Assembly: GCA_900543105.1 (NCBI GenBank)
Contig: UQQA01000040.1
Span: 1-17,409 of the forward strand
Source: an uncultured Ruminococcus sp.
Lineage (GTDB): Bacteria > Bacillota > Clostridia > Oscillospirales > Ruminococcaceae
DNA: 17,409 nucleotides
Direction: 5' to 3'
Below, one piece after another: positions 1 to 7,565 of the stretch (within the stretch, counting starts at the first letter, position 1; each line of letters opens with the position of its first letter). The position numbers and the translations under genes were made by a program. The notes beneath the pieces are model-generated. The model worked only from the letters and a program-made list of their open reading frames with translations, ran no database searches and had not been told where the DNA came from.

Positions 1-66
1 AGTCTGACGCAGAATTGGATTATTATATCCGAGTATTTGTCTATAGGTTGGTCTGGAATTAGTATT

Positions 67-83
67 AATTGGTGTTTAGTATA
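67..83 (+). repeat. Short dispersed repeat, copy 1 (partial)
   Basis: The core AATTGGTGTTTAGTAT matches the longer copies at 3261-3282 (plus) and 9811-9832 (minus). It sits just beyond the stop codon of the minus-strand DUF421 gene. Bases 1-66 hold nothing else I can recognise, and no terminator for the DUF421 unit is visible inside the window. Function is unknown. Confidence 0.5.
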
Positions 84-89
84 AAGGTT

Positions 90-767
90 TCAGTTTTCGC
101 TCTCATATATCGTCAGCTTATTATTGCTGTCGCAAACGGCGAGAAAAACGTCCTCGGGAGCTTTATGACCCTGCTCCGAGAGCTGCTTTTTGAGCCAGAT
201 ATAATTGTTGCCGGTGTGCCTGAGGTTGTCCTCGATTATAACGCCGTCCTGGATTATCGCGGTCGTCATGTACTCCTGCTGTGGCGCAAGGCTCATATCC
301 TGAGGCGTGAGGGGACGATTCGCAGCTATTGGAAGAATACTCAGACTGCCGTTAAACTCCATTACGGCGGTCTGTATCCGGCTTATATCAAAATATCCCT
401 GCGAGCGGCACTGCATAAGGAAGTCGTTCAGATCCATACGGGCTTTTTTCATGTTTTCACGGTCAAATTTTCCGTTGTTGAGCAGTATAAGCGGCTTTCC
501 CGTCAGGACTTTGCGTGCGCCGAGCGACTTCTGCGAAATGAACGACACCGCTGCCGCAATAAGACCGTAAACTATCATTGCAGTTAGCGAATTTATCGGC
601 GTATCAAGCTCGGTAGCCATTTCCGCTGCGATAGAGCCTATGGAAATGCCGATGATATAGTCGAACATATTCAGCTGTGACACCTGCTTGCTGCCCATGA
701 GTTTTGTCAGCAGAAACAGCACGAGCAGCGAAACGGCAGATGTTATGATTATTTTCAGAATTTCCAT
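90..767 (-). CDS. DUF421 (YetF/YcaP-type) membrane protein
   Basis: This is a 225-residue membrane protein of the DUF421 family, whose molecular role is not settled. Residues about 5-25, 35-52 and 60-80 are hydrophobic and form the expected N-terminal membrane part. Residues about 85-215 form the soluble YetF-type domain, with the recognisable stretches KPLILLNNGK (91-100), a basic DLNDFLMQCRSQGYFDIS region (112-129) and AVMEFNGSLSILP (134-146). I chose the ATG at 767 because AAAGG precedes it at normal spacing and the protein then begins directly with the first membrane helix. An upstream in-frame ATG at 836 would add 23 very basic, unlikely residues and has no good ribosome site. It lies 76 bases after the ATPase gene on the same strand and is probably co-transcribed. 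In Bacillus, family members are linked to spore or envelope functions, but nothing here fixes a role. Confidence 0.88.
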   Translation of the reverse strand: MEILKIIITSAVSLLVLFLLTKLMGSKQVSQLNMFDYIIGISIGSIAAEMATELDTPINSLTAMIVYGLIAAAVSFISQKSLGARKVLTGKPLILLNNGKFDRENMKKARMDLNDFLMQCRSQGYFDISRIQTAVMEFNGSLSILPIAANRPLTPQDMSLAPQQEYMTTAIIQDGVIIEDNLRHTGNNYIWLKKQLSEQGHKAPEDVFLAVCDSNNKLTIYESEN

Positions 768-843
768 TTTAACATTTCCTTTTCTTTTTTGCGGAATTCG
801 CTTCGGAATTTCCGATGTTTTCTTTATCATTTGCAAGGGTGCT

Positions 844-1893
844 TCAATTATTCCTTATCTTTTCGCAAAGCGTTTTGTAAATTTTTTCTGCTTTTGAAAA
901 ATCGACCGCATCGATATAGAATTTTTCCAGCTCATCATGTGCAGACTTGGCATTTTTCAGCGCCTTAACTGCTTCGTCAACGAGGTCATTTGCCGCAGTT
1001 TTGTTGAATTTCAGCCGATTTTTCCGCAAAAAGAGCATCTGCTTATCGTAGAAACGATCAAAATTGACGAAAATTTTCTCAGTTGGTGCAGTCTTGTTTA
1101 TCGGGTTAGAGGAAATAAACGAGATCGAAAGCTCGGGTATGCGAAGATGCTCGAAAAATTCATCGGCGTGTACAGTGCAGACGCTCACCTCGGCGGTCAA
1201 GCCTTTTTTCACGGCAAGCGAAGCAAAGCTGCGCAGAAAATACTCCGAACCGCTGTAAAAATCATCTCCGAGCAGATATATCGTGTCGCCCTCGGGGATA
1301 AGCGTGAGGTAGCCATTCGGTGTGACGGCGGATATCCTGCGGCAGACAAGTTTACCCTCACCGAGCGGCTTTGCAGGAAAAATTTTCTTAGCGAGCCGCT
1401 TTATAAATCCGTCAAGCTTCGGCAGGTTAAGTGCGCTGTCCGAGATAGCTCTCGTATCGGCAAGAACTGCGGCAGCAGCGGCAAGGCATTTTCGGCAGCG
1501 CTGATGATACTGCCTGTATTCGCTGTCGGCGGCGATAAGCTCGGCTTTTTGACTGCGCAGCTTGTCACTGTCCCAGCAGTCGCCCATATTGACTATTTCC
1601 TGCACTGCGCCCGGGTATTCGGGGTCGCAGACGTGCGGAGCAGTTCCGTCGATAAGGTTCACCCTCTGCTTTTTCAGCACGGCCATATCGGCTGAATCGG
1701 GGTCGGACGAGCAAAGATACAGCTCATTTTCATCATCGGCGAACTCGGCAAGAAGCTTTTTCATAAGCGAGGATTTTCCCGTGCCGGGTCCGCCCTTGAT
1801 TATGTAGGTGAAGCTGTCAGTGTCGGAAATAACGTCCCCGAATGCAGGTGAAAATCCGCTCGGCGAGCTTCCGCCCAAGAAATATGTTTTCAT
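844..1893 (-). CDS. PRK06851-type P-loop ATPase with a degenerate second half
   Basis: This is a 349-residue cytoplasmic protein with a perfect Walker A, KGGPGTGKSS (33-42), after a short N-terminal strand (YFLGGSSPSGF). The layout resembles the PRK06851-type ATPases of Firmicutes, which I recall as two repeated P-loop halves; this match is from memory and not a search. The second half (about 190-290) follows the same order as the first: a hydrophobic strand ending in LLGDDFYSGSEYF (207-219) where the P-loop should be, then a strand VSVCTVHAD, then RIPELSISFISSN (251-263). The second P-loop has lost the glycines and the lysine, so only the first half should bind nucleotide by this motif. The start is supported by AAAGGAG nine bases upstream. 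It is first in a probable two-gene unit with the DUF421 gene and divergent from rodA. The substrate or partner is unknown. Confidence 0.8.
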   Translation of the reverse strand: MKTYFLGGSSPSGFSPAFGDVISDTDSFTYIIKGGPGTGKSSLMKKLLAEFADDENELYLCSSDPDSADMAVLKKQRVNLIDGTAPHVCDPEYPGAVQEIVNMGDCWDSDKLRSQKAELIAADSEYRQYHQRCRKCLAAAAAVLADTRAISDSALNLPKLDGFIKRLAKKIFPAKPLGEGKLVCRRISAVTPNGYLTLIPEGDTIYLLGDDFYSGSEYFLRSFASLAVKKGLTAEVSVCTVHADEFFEHLRIPELSISFISSNPINKTAPTEKIFVNFDRFYDKQMLFLRKNRLKFNKTAANDLVDEAVKALKNAKSAHDELEKFYIDAVDFSKAEKIYKTLCEKIRNN

Positions 1894-1992
1894 TATCTCA
1901 TCTCCTTTGATATATATTATGTAGAGCCGCCGTTCGGGTGAGGGAAAAGTTGATGAGGTCAGGTTAAAATTTCAGGTTTTGTAAATTTCCTA

Positions 1993-2021
1993 TTGAAATG
2001 CCGTAAATTCTGTTGTATAAT
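1993..2021 (+). promoter_or_regulatory. Sigma-A type promoter of rodA
   Basis: TTGAAA (1993-1998), a 17-base spacer and a perfect TATAAT (2016-2021) lie 55 bases before the rodA start codon. The ribosome site AAAGGAAA is at 2061-2068. On the minus strand, for the divergent ATPase gene, only a weak -10-like TACATAAT near 1917-1924 is visible and I do not call it. Confidence 0.8.
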
Positions 2022-2076
2022 ATAATAGAATAGTTATGACTATATAAAAATTGCGGCAATAAAGGAAATTTATTAT

Positions 2077-3234
2077 ATGATAAAGACGATATTCGGCGCT
2101 GTGGTGAGGTATTTCCGCAAGCTGGACAAGGGTTTGTTCATTGCGGTGTGTGGTCTGTCGGCGCTCTCCGTGCTGATGATGTACACGCTCGTCACGAACG
2201 GCGTTACTTCAAAGGAAACAAGTATGTACAAGATACAGTTCATCGCCTCCTGTATGGGTGCTGCGATCGCACTGATAATGTCGGGGCTGGACTACCATTG
2301 GTTCACAAAGCTGTGGTTTTTGTATGCTCCGCTGTGTCTGGGTCTGACGATGCTGACGTTCACCTCGCTCGGTTATCAGCCGCATGAGGGCGTTGACGAC
2401 CGAGCCTGGATAGACCTCGGATTTACAACGATGCAGCCGTCCGAGTTCCTCAAAATTGCGTTCATAATGACCTTTGCCGTGCATCTTGATAAGGTAAAGG
2501 ACAACATCAACCACTTTCTGAATGTGGTGCTGCTGTGCGTTCACGGTGCGATACCCGTTCTGCTCGTTATTTTGCAGGGTGATGACGGAACGGCTATTGT
2601 TTTCCTTATGATATTTGCGTTTATGATCTTCGCCGCAGGGCTCTCGTGGAAATATATCCTGCCCGTTCTTATCGCCGCACCGTTCGGGATCTGGTTTATA
2701 TGGGAAAAGGTCATGCAGCCGCACCAGAAGAACCGTTTCCTTGTACTGTTTCAGGAAGATCCTATCAACGACCCGCAGTATTCCGATATTTTCTATCAGC
2801 AGTATTGGGGCAGACTTGCGCTCGGCTCGGGACAGCTTTTCGGAAAAGGACTTCACGCTGATGAATATGTTCCCGTGCCGTATGTGCAGAACGACTTCAT
2901 CTTCACATTCGTTGCGCAGTGTTTCGGTTTTATCGGCTGTATAGCGCTCGTTGCGGTGCTTGCTTATGTCTGCCTTAAAATTATTGCAGACGGAACTATT
3001 GCCAAGGACGAGCTTGGAAGAAATATCTGCATCGGTGTTTTTGCGATGATATTCGTCCACTGCATACTCAATATAGGAATGGTGCTCGTTGTAATGCCGG
3101 TTATCGGCGTTCCGCTCCCGTTCATCAGTCAGGGCGGCACTTCGATGATAAGTATGTTCATCAGCATCGGCTTGGTAATGAGCGTTTACTCCCATTCGGA
3201 AAAAAACTACCGCGTGTTCTATGATGCGAACTGA
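2077..3234 (+). CDS. rodA: RodA/FtsW-type SEDS peptidoglycan glycosyltransferase
   Basis: This 385-residue polytopic membrane protein belongs to the SEDS family, which polymerises lipid II into glycan strands, usually with a class B penicillin-binding protein partner. About ten hydrophobic segments are visible. Family motifs are in order: RAWIDLG (109-115) and QPSEFLKI (120-127) in the first large loop, LFGKGL (254-259), the NDFIF motif (272-276) whose aspartate corresponds to the essential SEDS aspartate, and the C-terminal GVPLPFISQGGTSM (344-357). The length and the short N-terminal tail fit RodA better than FtsW or SpoVE, but these paralogues are hard to separate without a tree. It stands alone, with its own promoter and terminator, and no mreBCD or pbp neighbour lies in the window. 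The start has AAAGGAAA about ten bases upstream. Confidence 0.9.
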   Translation: MIKTIFGAVVRYFRKLDKGLFIAVCGLSALSVLMMYTLVTNGVTSKETSMYKIQFIASCMGAAIALIMSGLDYHWFTKLWFLYAPLCLGLTMLTFTSLGYQPHEGVDDRAWIDLGFTTMQPSEFLKIAFIMTFAVHLDKVKDNINHFLNVVLLCVHGAIPVLLVILQGDDGTAIVFLMIFAFMIFAAGLSWKYILPVLIAAPFGIWFIWEKVMQPHQKNRFLVLFQEDPINDPQYSDIFYQQYWGRLALGSGQLFGKGLHADEYVPVPYVQNDFIFTFVAQCFGFIGCIALVAVLAYVCLKIIADGTIAKDELGRNICIGVFAMIFVHCILNIGMVLVVMPVIGVPLPFISQGGTSMISMFISIGLVMSVYSHSEKNYRVFYDAN

Positions 3235-3260
3235 TACGGAATGCGCAGATCTTTTCCTGT

Positions 3261-3282
3261 ATTTTATTGGTGTTTAGTATTA
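3261..3282 (+). repeat. Short dispersed repeat, copy 2
   Basis: The core TTTTATTGGTGTTTAGTATT is matched with one substitution by the minus-strand copy at 9811-9832 and partly by 67-83. It lies between the rodA stop codon and its terminator hairpin. Function is unknown. Confidence 0.6.
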
Positions 3283-3294
3283 GAATATAGAAAA

Positions 3295-3340
3295 AAACGA
3301 ACCTGTTTTCATCGGATCACCATTGAAAACAGGTTCGTTT
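3295..3340 (+). terminator. Intrinsic terminator hairpin after rodA
   Basis: A perfect 17-bp stem pairs 3295-3311 (contains ACGAACCTGTTTTCA) with 3324-3340 around a 12-base loop. The right arm ends in GTTT and runs into AGTTTATT, so the U-tract is interrupted. An A7 run on the left side would give a U-run on the other strand, so it may act in both directions. Confidence 0.75.
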
Positions 3341-3550
3341 AGTTTATTGTGAAACGCCTATCGATGAAGAAAGGACGACATATTTTAATTGTCTACTTTT
3401 ATGCAAATCAAGCAGGGAAAACATTCTAAACGTTTAAGCTGTTTTGCGGTCTGCACCGTTATTTTGGCACAGGTTACTATTGTTTTCTTTGTTAATATTC
3501 TGCACATAAATTTCCCGTATAAAAGACGGACTAAGTTTATTTTTTACCCT

Positions 3551-3579
3551 TTTAAAAAACAATTTATAAAGCTTATAAT
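3551..3579 (+). promoter_or_regulatory. Possible promoter of the ABC exporter pair
   Basis: TATAAT at 3574-3579 follows a weak TTTAAA (3551-3556) at 17-base spacing. It is the best -10 box in the 3341-3659 gap. The rest of that gap is AT-rich and holds no gene I can support. Confidence 0.35.
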
Positions 3580-3589
3580 ACACAAAGAC

Positions 3590-3618
3590 GCTGAAAACGA
3601 TTTACAGAACGTTTCAGC
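3590..3618 (+). other. Leader hairpin upstream of the ABC exporter
   Basis: GCTGAAA (3590-3596) pairs with TTTCAGC (3612-3618), and the helix can be extended inward by a CG/CG step across a bulged A. It would lie near the 5' end of the transcript if the 3574 TATAAT is used. No U-run follows directly, so it is not a simple terminator. It may be a stability or control element. Confidence 0.35.
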
Positions 3619-3659
3619 AAGCAATAGGGTTTTTGAACGGTTGAAGGGAGGCTGTTCCG

Positions 3660-5426
3660 GTGTTCCAGATCAAATGGATATGGGAAAATTTAAAGGGTTA
3701 CCGAAAGCGGTATATCATTGCGCTCTGCATTACGGTAGTGTGTCAGATAATGTACATACTCAACCCGACCTTTGCGAGCAAGATAGTCGATATTTTCATC
3801 TACAACGACAACGCTGCCGAAAATATCGAAACGAAGAAAAATCTGCTGATAGGACTTTGCTGCTGTATTGTCGGCTTTACGCTCATCAGGGCAATTTTAC
3901 AGTTCACAACGAATATGCTCTTTGAGACCTGTTCGCAGGGTATGCTTTCAAAGATAAGAAGCTTCCTTTTCAAGAACGCCGAGTGTCAGGATATGTCTTT
4001 CTACGACAAGCACTCAACGGGCGATCTTATGACAAGACTTTCGGGCGACCTTGATATGGTCCGTCACACTGTCGCATGGATAATCAAGACGTTCGTTGAA
4101 AGTATGGCGCTTTACATCACAACGGTAGTGTATTTCCTCTGCCTTGACCCGATACTTGCATTAAGTCTTATCGCACTCACTCCGTTTATTTTCATCATTT
4201 CTAATATTTTCCGTGACAAGGTAGGTCCGAAGTATGTTGACCTCCGTGAAAGAATGTCGAAGCTCAACTCCTCGGCGGAGGAAAATATCGCAGGAAACCG
4301 AGTTGTCCGTGCTTTCGCAAGAGAGGACTACGAAATAGACAAATTCGGGAAGAAGAACAGCGAATATTCGGCTTCAAACAAGGACGCAGCTTTTACATGG
4401 CTCACGTTCTTCCCGTACATCGAAACGCTGGCGCAGGCACTTTCCGTTGTACTGCTCATTGTCGGCGGTATCTTTGTTATCAACGGCAGAATCACAATGG
4501 GCGTTTACGTTGCATTCAGCGGACTTATCTGGACACTTTCCAATCCGATGAGAAATGTCGGTGCGCTCATCAATGACTTCCAGCATTTTCTCGCTTCGGC
4601 GAATAAGATAATCGAAGTTTACTACTCACGTCCGCTCATCACCGACCGCGCAGATGCAGTTGAAACGAACGGCAGACTTAACGGCGAGATCGAGTTCCGC
4701 GATGTAAGCTTCGGCTATGACGAGGGAAAAGAGGTTCTTTCCCACGTCAGCTTCAAGATAAACGCAGGCGAAACTGTCGCAATTATGGGCGAAACGGGTT
4801 CGGGCAAAACAAGCCTTATCAACCTTATCCCAAGATGCTATGATGCGACCTCGGGCGAAGTTCTCGTTGACGGCGTGAATGTCCGTTACCGCAAGCTCCA
4901 CGACCTGCGAAAGAACATCGGCGTTGCGATGCAGGACGTTCTGCTCTGGTCGGATACGATAGAGGGAAACATTGCTTTCTACGACTCCGATATGTCACTT
5001 GACGAAGTGAAAAAATATGCAAAGCTCGCCGATGCGGACGAGTTTGCTTCAAAGCTTTCGGAGGGTTATGATACGATAGTCGGCGAACGCGGTGTTGGCC
5101 TTTCGGGCGGTCAGAAGCAGAGAATTTCTCTCGCAAGAGCGCTCGCAATGCAGCCTGCTATCCTTATCCTTGACGATACGACCTCGGCAGTCGATACCGA
5201 GACCGAACGCCAGATACAGCACAATCTCAAAAACCTCGATTTCAGCTGTACAAAGCTTATCATTGCGCAGAGAACCTCTTCCGCGAAGAACGCTGACAGA
5301 ATTATGATAATCAAGGACGGAAAAGTCGCACAGTTCGGCACTCACGATGAGCTTATGCAGGACAAAAACGGCTATTACTACGAAATTTACACGCTCCAGA
5401 ACGGTGACGAAAAGGAGGCGGTTTAA
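3660..5426 (+). CDS. Heterodimeric ABC exporter subunit with degenerate ATP site
   Basis: This 588-residue half-transporter fuses a six-helix type IV exporter membrane domain (about 15-310) to an ATPase domain (about 340-580). Walker A is GETGSGKTS (377-385), the signature is an intact LSGGQ (481-485), and Walker B is ILILDD (501-506), where aspartate 506 replaces the catalytic glutamate. The switch histidine is replaced by glutamine (Q537 in IIAQRTS). These changes mark the degenerate-site subunit of a heterodimeric multidrug-type exporter (BmrCD, TM287/288-like). The start is a GTG preceded by AAGGGAGG at 8-base spacing; no better ATG exists. The stop codon abuts the start codon of the partner gene, so they are translated as a pair. 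The substrate (drug, lipid or peptide) cannot be told from sequence. Confidence 0.93.
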   Translation: MFQIKWIWENLKGYRKRYIIALCITVVCQIMYILNPTFASKIVDIFIYNDNAAENIETKKNLLIGLCCCIVGFTLIRAILQFTTNMLFETCSQGMLSKIRSFLFKNAECQDMSFYDKHSTGDLMTRLSGDLDMVRHTVAWIIKTFVESMALYITTVVYFLCLDPILALSLIALTPFIFIISNIFRDKVGPKYVDLRERMSKLNSSAEENIAGNRVVRAFAREDYEIDKFGKKNSEYSASNKDAAFTWLTFFPYIETLAQALSVVLLIVGGIFVINGRITMGVYVAFSGLIWTLSNPMRNVGALINDFQHFLASANKIIEVYYSRPLITDRADAVETNGRLNGEIEFRDVSFGYDEGKEVLSHVSFKINAGETVAIMGETGSGKTSLINLIPRCYDATSGEVLVDGVNVRYRKLHDLRKNIGVAMQDVLLWSDTIEGNIAFYDSDMSLDEVKKYAKLADADEFASKLSEGYDTIVGERGVGLSGGQKQRISLARALAMQPAILILDDTTSAVDTETERQIQHNLKNLDFSCTKLIIAQRTSSAKNADRIMIIKDGKVAQFGTHDELMQDKNGYYYEIYTLQNGDEKEAV

Positions 5427-7196
5427 ATGGCAAGAAACAAATTCGACGTTGATGAAACTCTTGAGACCCCTTTTGACTTCCGACATCTCAAACGTGCGCT
5501 CGTCTATGTAAAAAAATATCGGAAAAAGATGATACTTGCGCTTTCGCTCTCCGCTGTGTCGGTCGTAATCGGACTTTTTTCGCCCGTTATCACGCAGTAT
5601 GCGCTCGATAATTCTATCCCGAACAAGGATATCCCACAGCTTATCTTAATGGCTATCCTGCTCACGATAACTATCCTCGTCAGCGTAATTTTTGCAACGA
5701 TACGTTCAAGGATAATGACCGCAGTCGGTCAGGATATCATTTTTGATATTAGAACCGACCTTTTTGAGCATCTTCAAAGGCTCTCGTTCGAGTATTACGA
5801 CAGCCGTCCGCACGGAAAAATTCTCGTCCGTGTCATCAACTATGTAAACAGCGTTTCGGATATCCTTTCCAACGGAATAATCAACTTCGTGCTGGAAATT
5901 TTCAACCTTGTGTTCATCGTTATCTTTATGTTCATAATGCACTGGCAGATGGCTCTTGTTATAATGACGGGCGTTCCGCTGCTTGCGCTTATCATCGGAC
6001 TTATAAAAAAGCGTCAGCGCAAGGCTTGGCAGGAAGTAAACAACAAAAGCTCCAACCTCAACGCATATCTCCATGAGGGACTTGTCGGCGCAAAGGTAAC
6101 ACAGCTTTTCGTTCGTGAAGAAGAAAACGCCGAGATTTATCGGGGACTTTCCGAAGCCTACCGTGAAAAGTGGATGAAAGCCGTTACATACAATAACCTT
6201 TTGTGGCCGTCTGTCGATACCATTTCGGCTGTAATTTCGGCGGCGATATATTTCTGCGGTCTGCTTGTGATAGGTCCTGCGAATATCTCGCTCGGTACTA
6301 TTGTCGCAATGGGCGGTTATGCTTCGCGCTTCTGGCAGCCGATAATGAACCTCTCCAACCTTTTCAACAACTTCGTCAACGGTGTTTCCTATCTCGAAAG
6401 AATCTTTGAAACAATGGACGAACCCGTTAAGGTCAAGGATAAGGAAAACGCATCGGAAATGCCCGAGATAAAGGGTGATGTCAAGTTCGATAAGGTCTGC
6501 TTCTCCTATGACGAGAGTGCGGAAATTCTCCACGACCTTTCATTTGATATCAAAGCAGGCGAAAGCGTTGCTCTCGTTGGCCCTACCGGCGCAGGCAAGA
6601 CAACTATTGTCAACCTTATCTCACGTTTCTACGATACAACGGGCGGCAGAGTGCTGATAGACGGTCACGATATCTCCGAAGTCACCTTAAAGTCGCTCCG
6701 TTCGCAAATGGGCATAATGCTTCAGGACAGCGTAATTTTCAGCGGCACGGTCGAGGACAATATCCGTTACGGCAAGCTTGATGCGACCTCGGACGAAATA
6801 AAGCGTGCAATAAAGACTGTCCGTGCAGAGGATTTTATCGAAAATATGGGAGGGCTTTCCGCACCGATAATCGAAAGAGGCGCTTCACTTTCGCAGGGTC
6901 AAAGACAGCTTATCGCATTCGCAAGAACGCTTCTTAGCGACCCGAAAATACTTATCCTCGATGAAGCTACTTCTGCGATAGATGCAAAAACGGAAAAGCT
7001 TCTGCAGGACGGACTTGATATGCTTTTAAAGGGCAGAACATCGTTCATCATTGCGCACAGACTTTCAACGATAAGAAACTGCGACAAGATAATGTATGTT
7101 TCCAACAAGGGCATAACCGAGTGCGGAACGCATGATGAGCTTATTGCGAAAAAGGGCGATTATTACAAGCTTTATACGGCTTCGCTAACAGCGTGA
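5427..7196 (+). CDS. Heterodimeric ABC exporter subunit with catalytic ATP site
   Basis: This 589-residue half-transporter is the partner of the preceding gene. The membrane domain spans about 30-325 and the ATPase domain about 350-585. Walker A is GPTGAGKTT (385-393), Walker B ILILDE keeps the catalytic glutamate (513) and the switch histidine is present (H544 in IIAHRLST). The signature is altered to LSQGQ (488-492). It therefore supplies the working Walker motifs, while the first subunit supplies the intact signature; the reverse combination forms the non-hydrolysing site. A ribosome site AAAGGAGG (5411-5418) lies inside the end of the upstream gene, and the start follows the upstream stop with no gap. 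The N-terminal extension of about 25 residues is charged and cytoplasmic. Transcription should end at the hairpin 7320-7369. Confidence 0.93.
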   Translation: MARNKFDVDETLETPFDFRHLKRALVYVKKYRKKMILALSLSAVSVVIGLFSPVITQYALDNSIPNKDIPQLILMAILLTITILVSVIFATIRSRIMTAVGQDIIFDIRTDLFEHLQRLSFEYYDSRPHGKILVRVINYVNSVSDILSNGIINFVLEIFNLVFIVIFMFIMHWQMALVIMTGVPLLALIIGLIKKRQRKAWQEVNNKSSNLNAYLHEGLVGAKVTQLFVREEENAEIYRGLSEAYREKWMKAVTYNNLLWPSVDTISAVISAAIYFCGLLVIGPANISLGTIVAMGGYASRFWQPIMNLSNLFNNFVNGVSYLERIFETMDEPVKVKDKENASEMPEIKGDVKFDKVCFSYDESAEILHDLSFDIKAGESVALVGPTGAGKTTIVNLISRFYDTTGGRVLIDGHDISEVTLKSLRSQMGIMLQDSVIFSGTVEDNIRYGKLDATSDEIKRAIKTVRAEDFIENMGGLSAPIIERGASLSQGQRQLIAFARTLLSDPKILILDEATSAIDAKTEKLLQDGLDMLLKGRTSFIIAHRLSTIRNCDKIMYVSNKGITECGTHDELIAKKGDYYKLYTASLTA

Positions 7197-7270
7197 ATTT
7201 AATGCGTAATGCGTAATTCGTAATGCGTAATTATTTGTTCCGCAAATTCACGATTAACACCGAATTTTCA

Positions 7271-7292
7271 GTAGGGGACGGGTTTCACGTCC
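7271..7292 (+). repeat. GTAGGGG palindromic element, copy 1
   Basis: GTAGGGGACGGGTTTCACGT and the next two bases form a short imperfect palindrome. The following stretch, with CCGCAAGGCG and then AAGAAC, is also shared with the copy at 17060, so the conserved unit is about 55 bp. Confidence 0.6.
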
Positions 7293-7319
7293 TGCACCGC
7301 AAGGCGTTTCATAATAAAT

Positions 7320-7369
7320 AAAGAACCCGTTTTCAAAGATTTTGAATTCTTTGAAAACGGGTTCTTTTT
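7320..7369. terminator. Bidirectional terminator between exporter and tex
   Basis: A perfect 20-bp stem pairs AAAGAACCCGTTTTCAAAGA (7320-7339) with its complement at 7348-7367 around the 8-base loop TTTTGAAT. T5 at 7365-7369 serves the plus-strand exporter operon, and the A-rich left flank serves the minus-strand tex gene. It is the central feature of the composite repeat. Confidence 0.85.
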
Positions 7370-7415
7370 GTTTACGAAAGATAATATATGTGCCGAAAAA
7401 TCGCTGACGCGATTC

Positions 7416-7438
7416 GGGACGGGAAACCCATCCCCTAC
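7416..7438 (-). repeat. GTAGGGG palindromic element, copy 2
   Basis: Read on the minus strand this is GTAGGGGATGGGTTTCCCGT plus three bases. It is the inverted partner of copy 1, with only a few substitutions, on the other side of the terminator. Confidence 0.6.
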
Positions 7439-7472
7439 ATAATTTATTCTGTACAGAGTTTATGTATTAAAT

Positions 7473-7497
7473 GGGCGGATATTAAATCCGCCCCTAC
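7473..7497 (-). repeat. GTAGGGG palindromic element, copy 3
   Basis: On the minus strand it starts GTAGGGGCGGAT and ends ATCCGCCC, a near-perfect self-palindrome with a TTAAT centre. It matches the copy at 17003-17026. Confidence 0.65.
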
Positions 7498-7565
7498 AAT
7501 TTTTGTTACAAACTAACGGAATATATATATAATTACGCATTACGCATTATGAATTATGCATTAAT

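Larger units (their letters stand above)
7197..7565. repeat. Composite palindromic repeat filling the exporter-tex gap
   Basis: The whole convergent gap is repeat DNA. The left end has tandem AATGCGTAAT-type units (7200-7231) and the right end carries the inverted set (about 7530-7565, for example TTACGCATTACGCATTATG), giving terminal inverted repeats of about 30 bp. Inside are three GTAGGGG palindromes, one direct (7271-7292) and two inverted (7416-7438, 7473-7497), arranged around the central terminator stem. The unit begins at the base after the exporter stop codon and ends at the base before the tex stop codon. It resembles a MITE or nested miniature elements; no transposase is encoded. 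The tail after the GH13 gene (16952-17112) is related. Confidence 0.65.

Noticed and set aside
69..587. 172-residue plus-strand open frame
   Set aside because: It lies opposite the well-supported DUF421 gene, has no ribosome site and its residue composition is that of an antisense shadow.
937..1695. 252-residue plus-strand open frame
   Set aside because: It is antisense to the ATPase gene, lacks family motifs and is best explained as a shadow frame.
2209..3195. 328-residue minus-strand open frame
   Set aside because: It is long but exactly antisense to rodA, highly charged with many histidines and arginines, and has no start signal. The membrane protein on the plus strand has all SEDS motifs.
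3389..3925. 178-residue plus-strand open frame upstream of and overlapping the exporter gene
   Set aside because: The second half is the exporter gene in another frame and the first half lies in the AT-rich leader. No ribosome site precedes it, and the exporter start has a strong one.
5706..6533. 275-residue minus-strand open frame
   Set aside because: It is the complement of the second exporter gene, with no independent evidence.
7197..7565. CRISPR array suspected from repeated short units
   Set aside because: The units are unequal, palindromic and mirrored, without regularly spaced unique spacers, and no cas gene is present.
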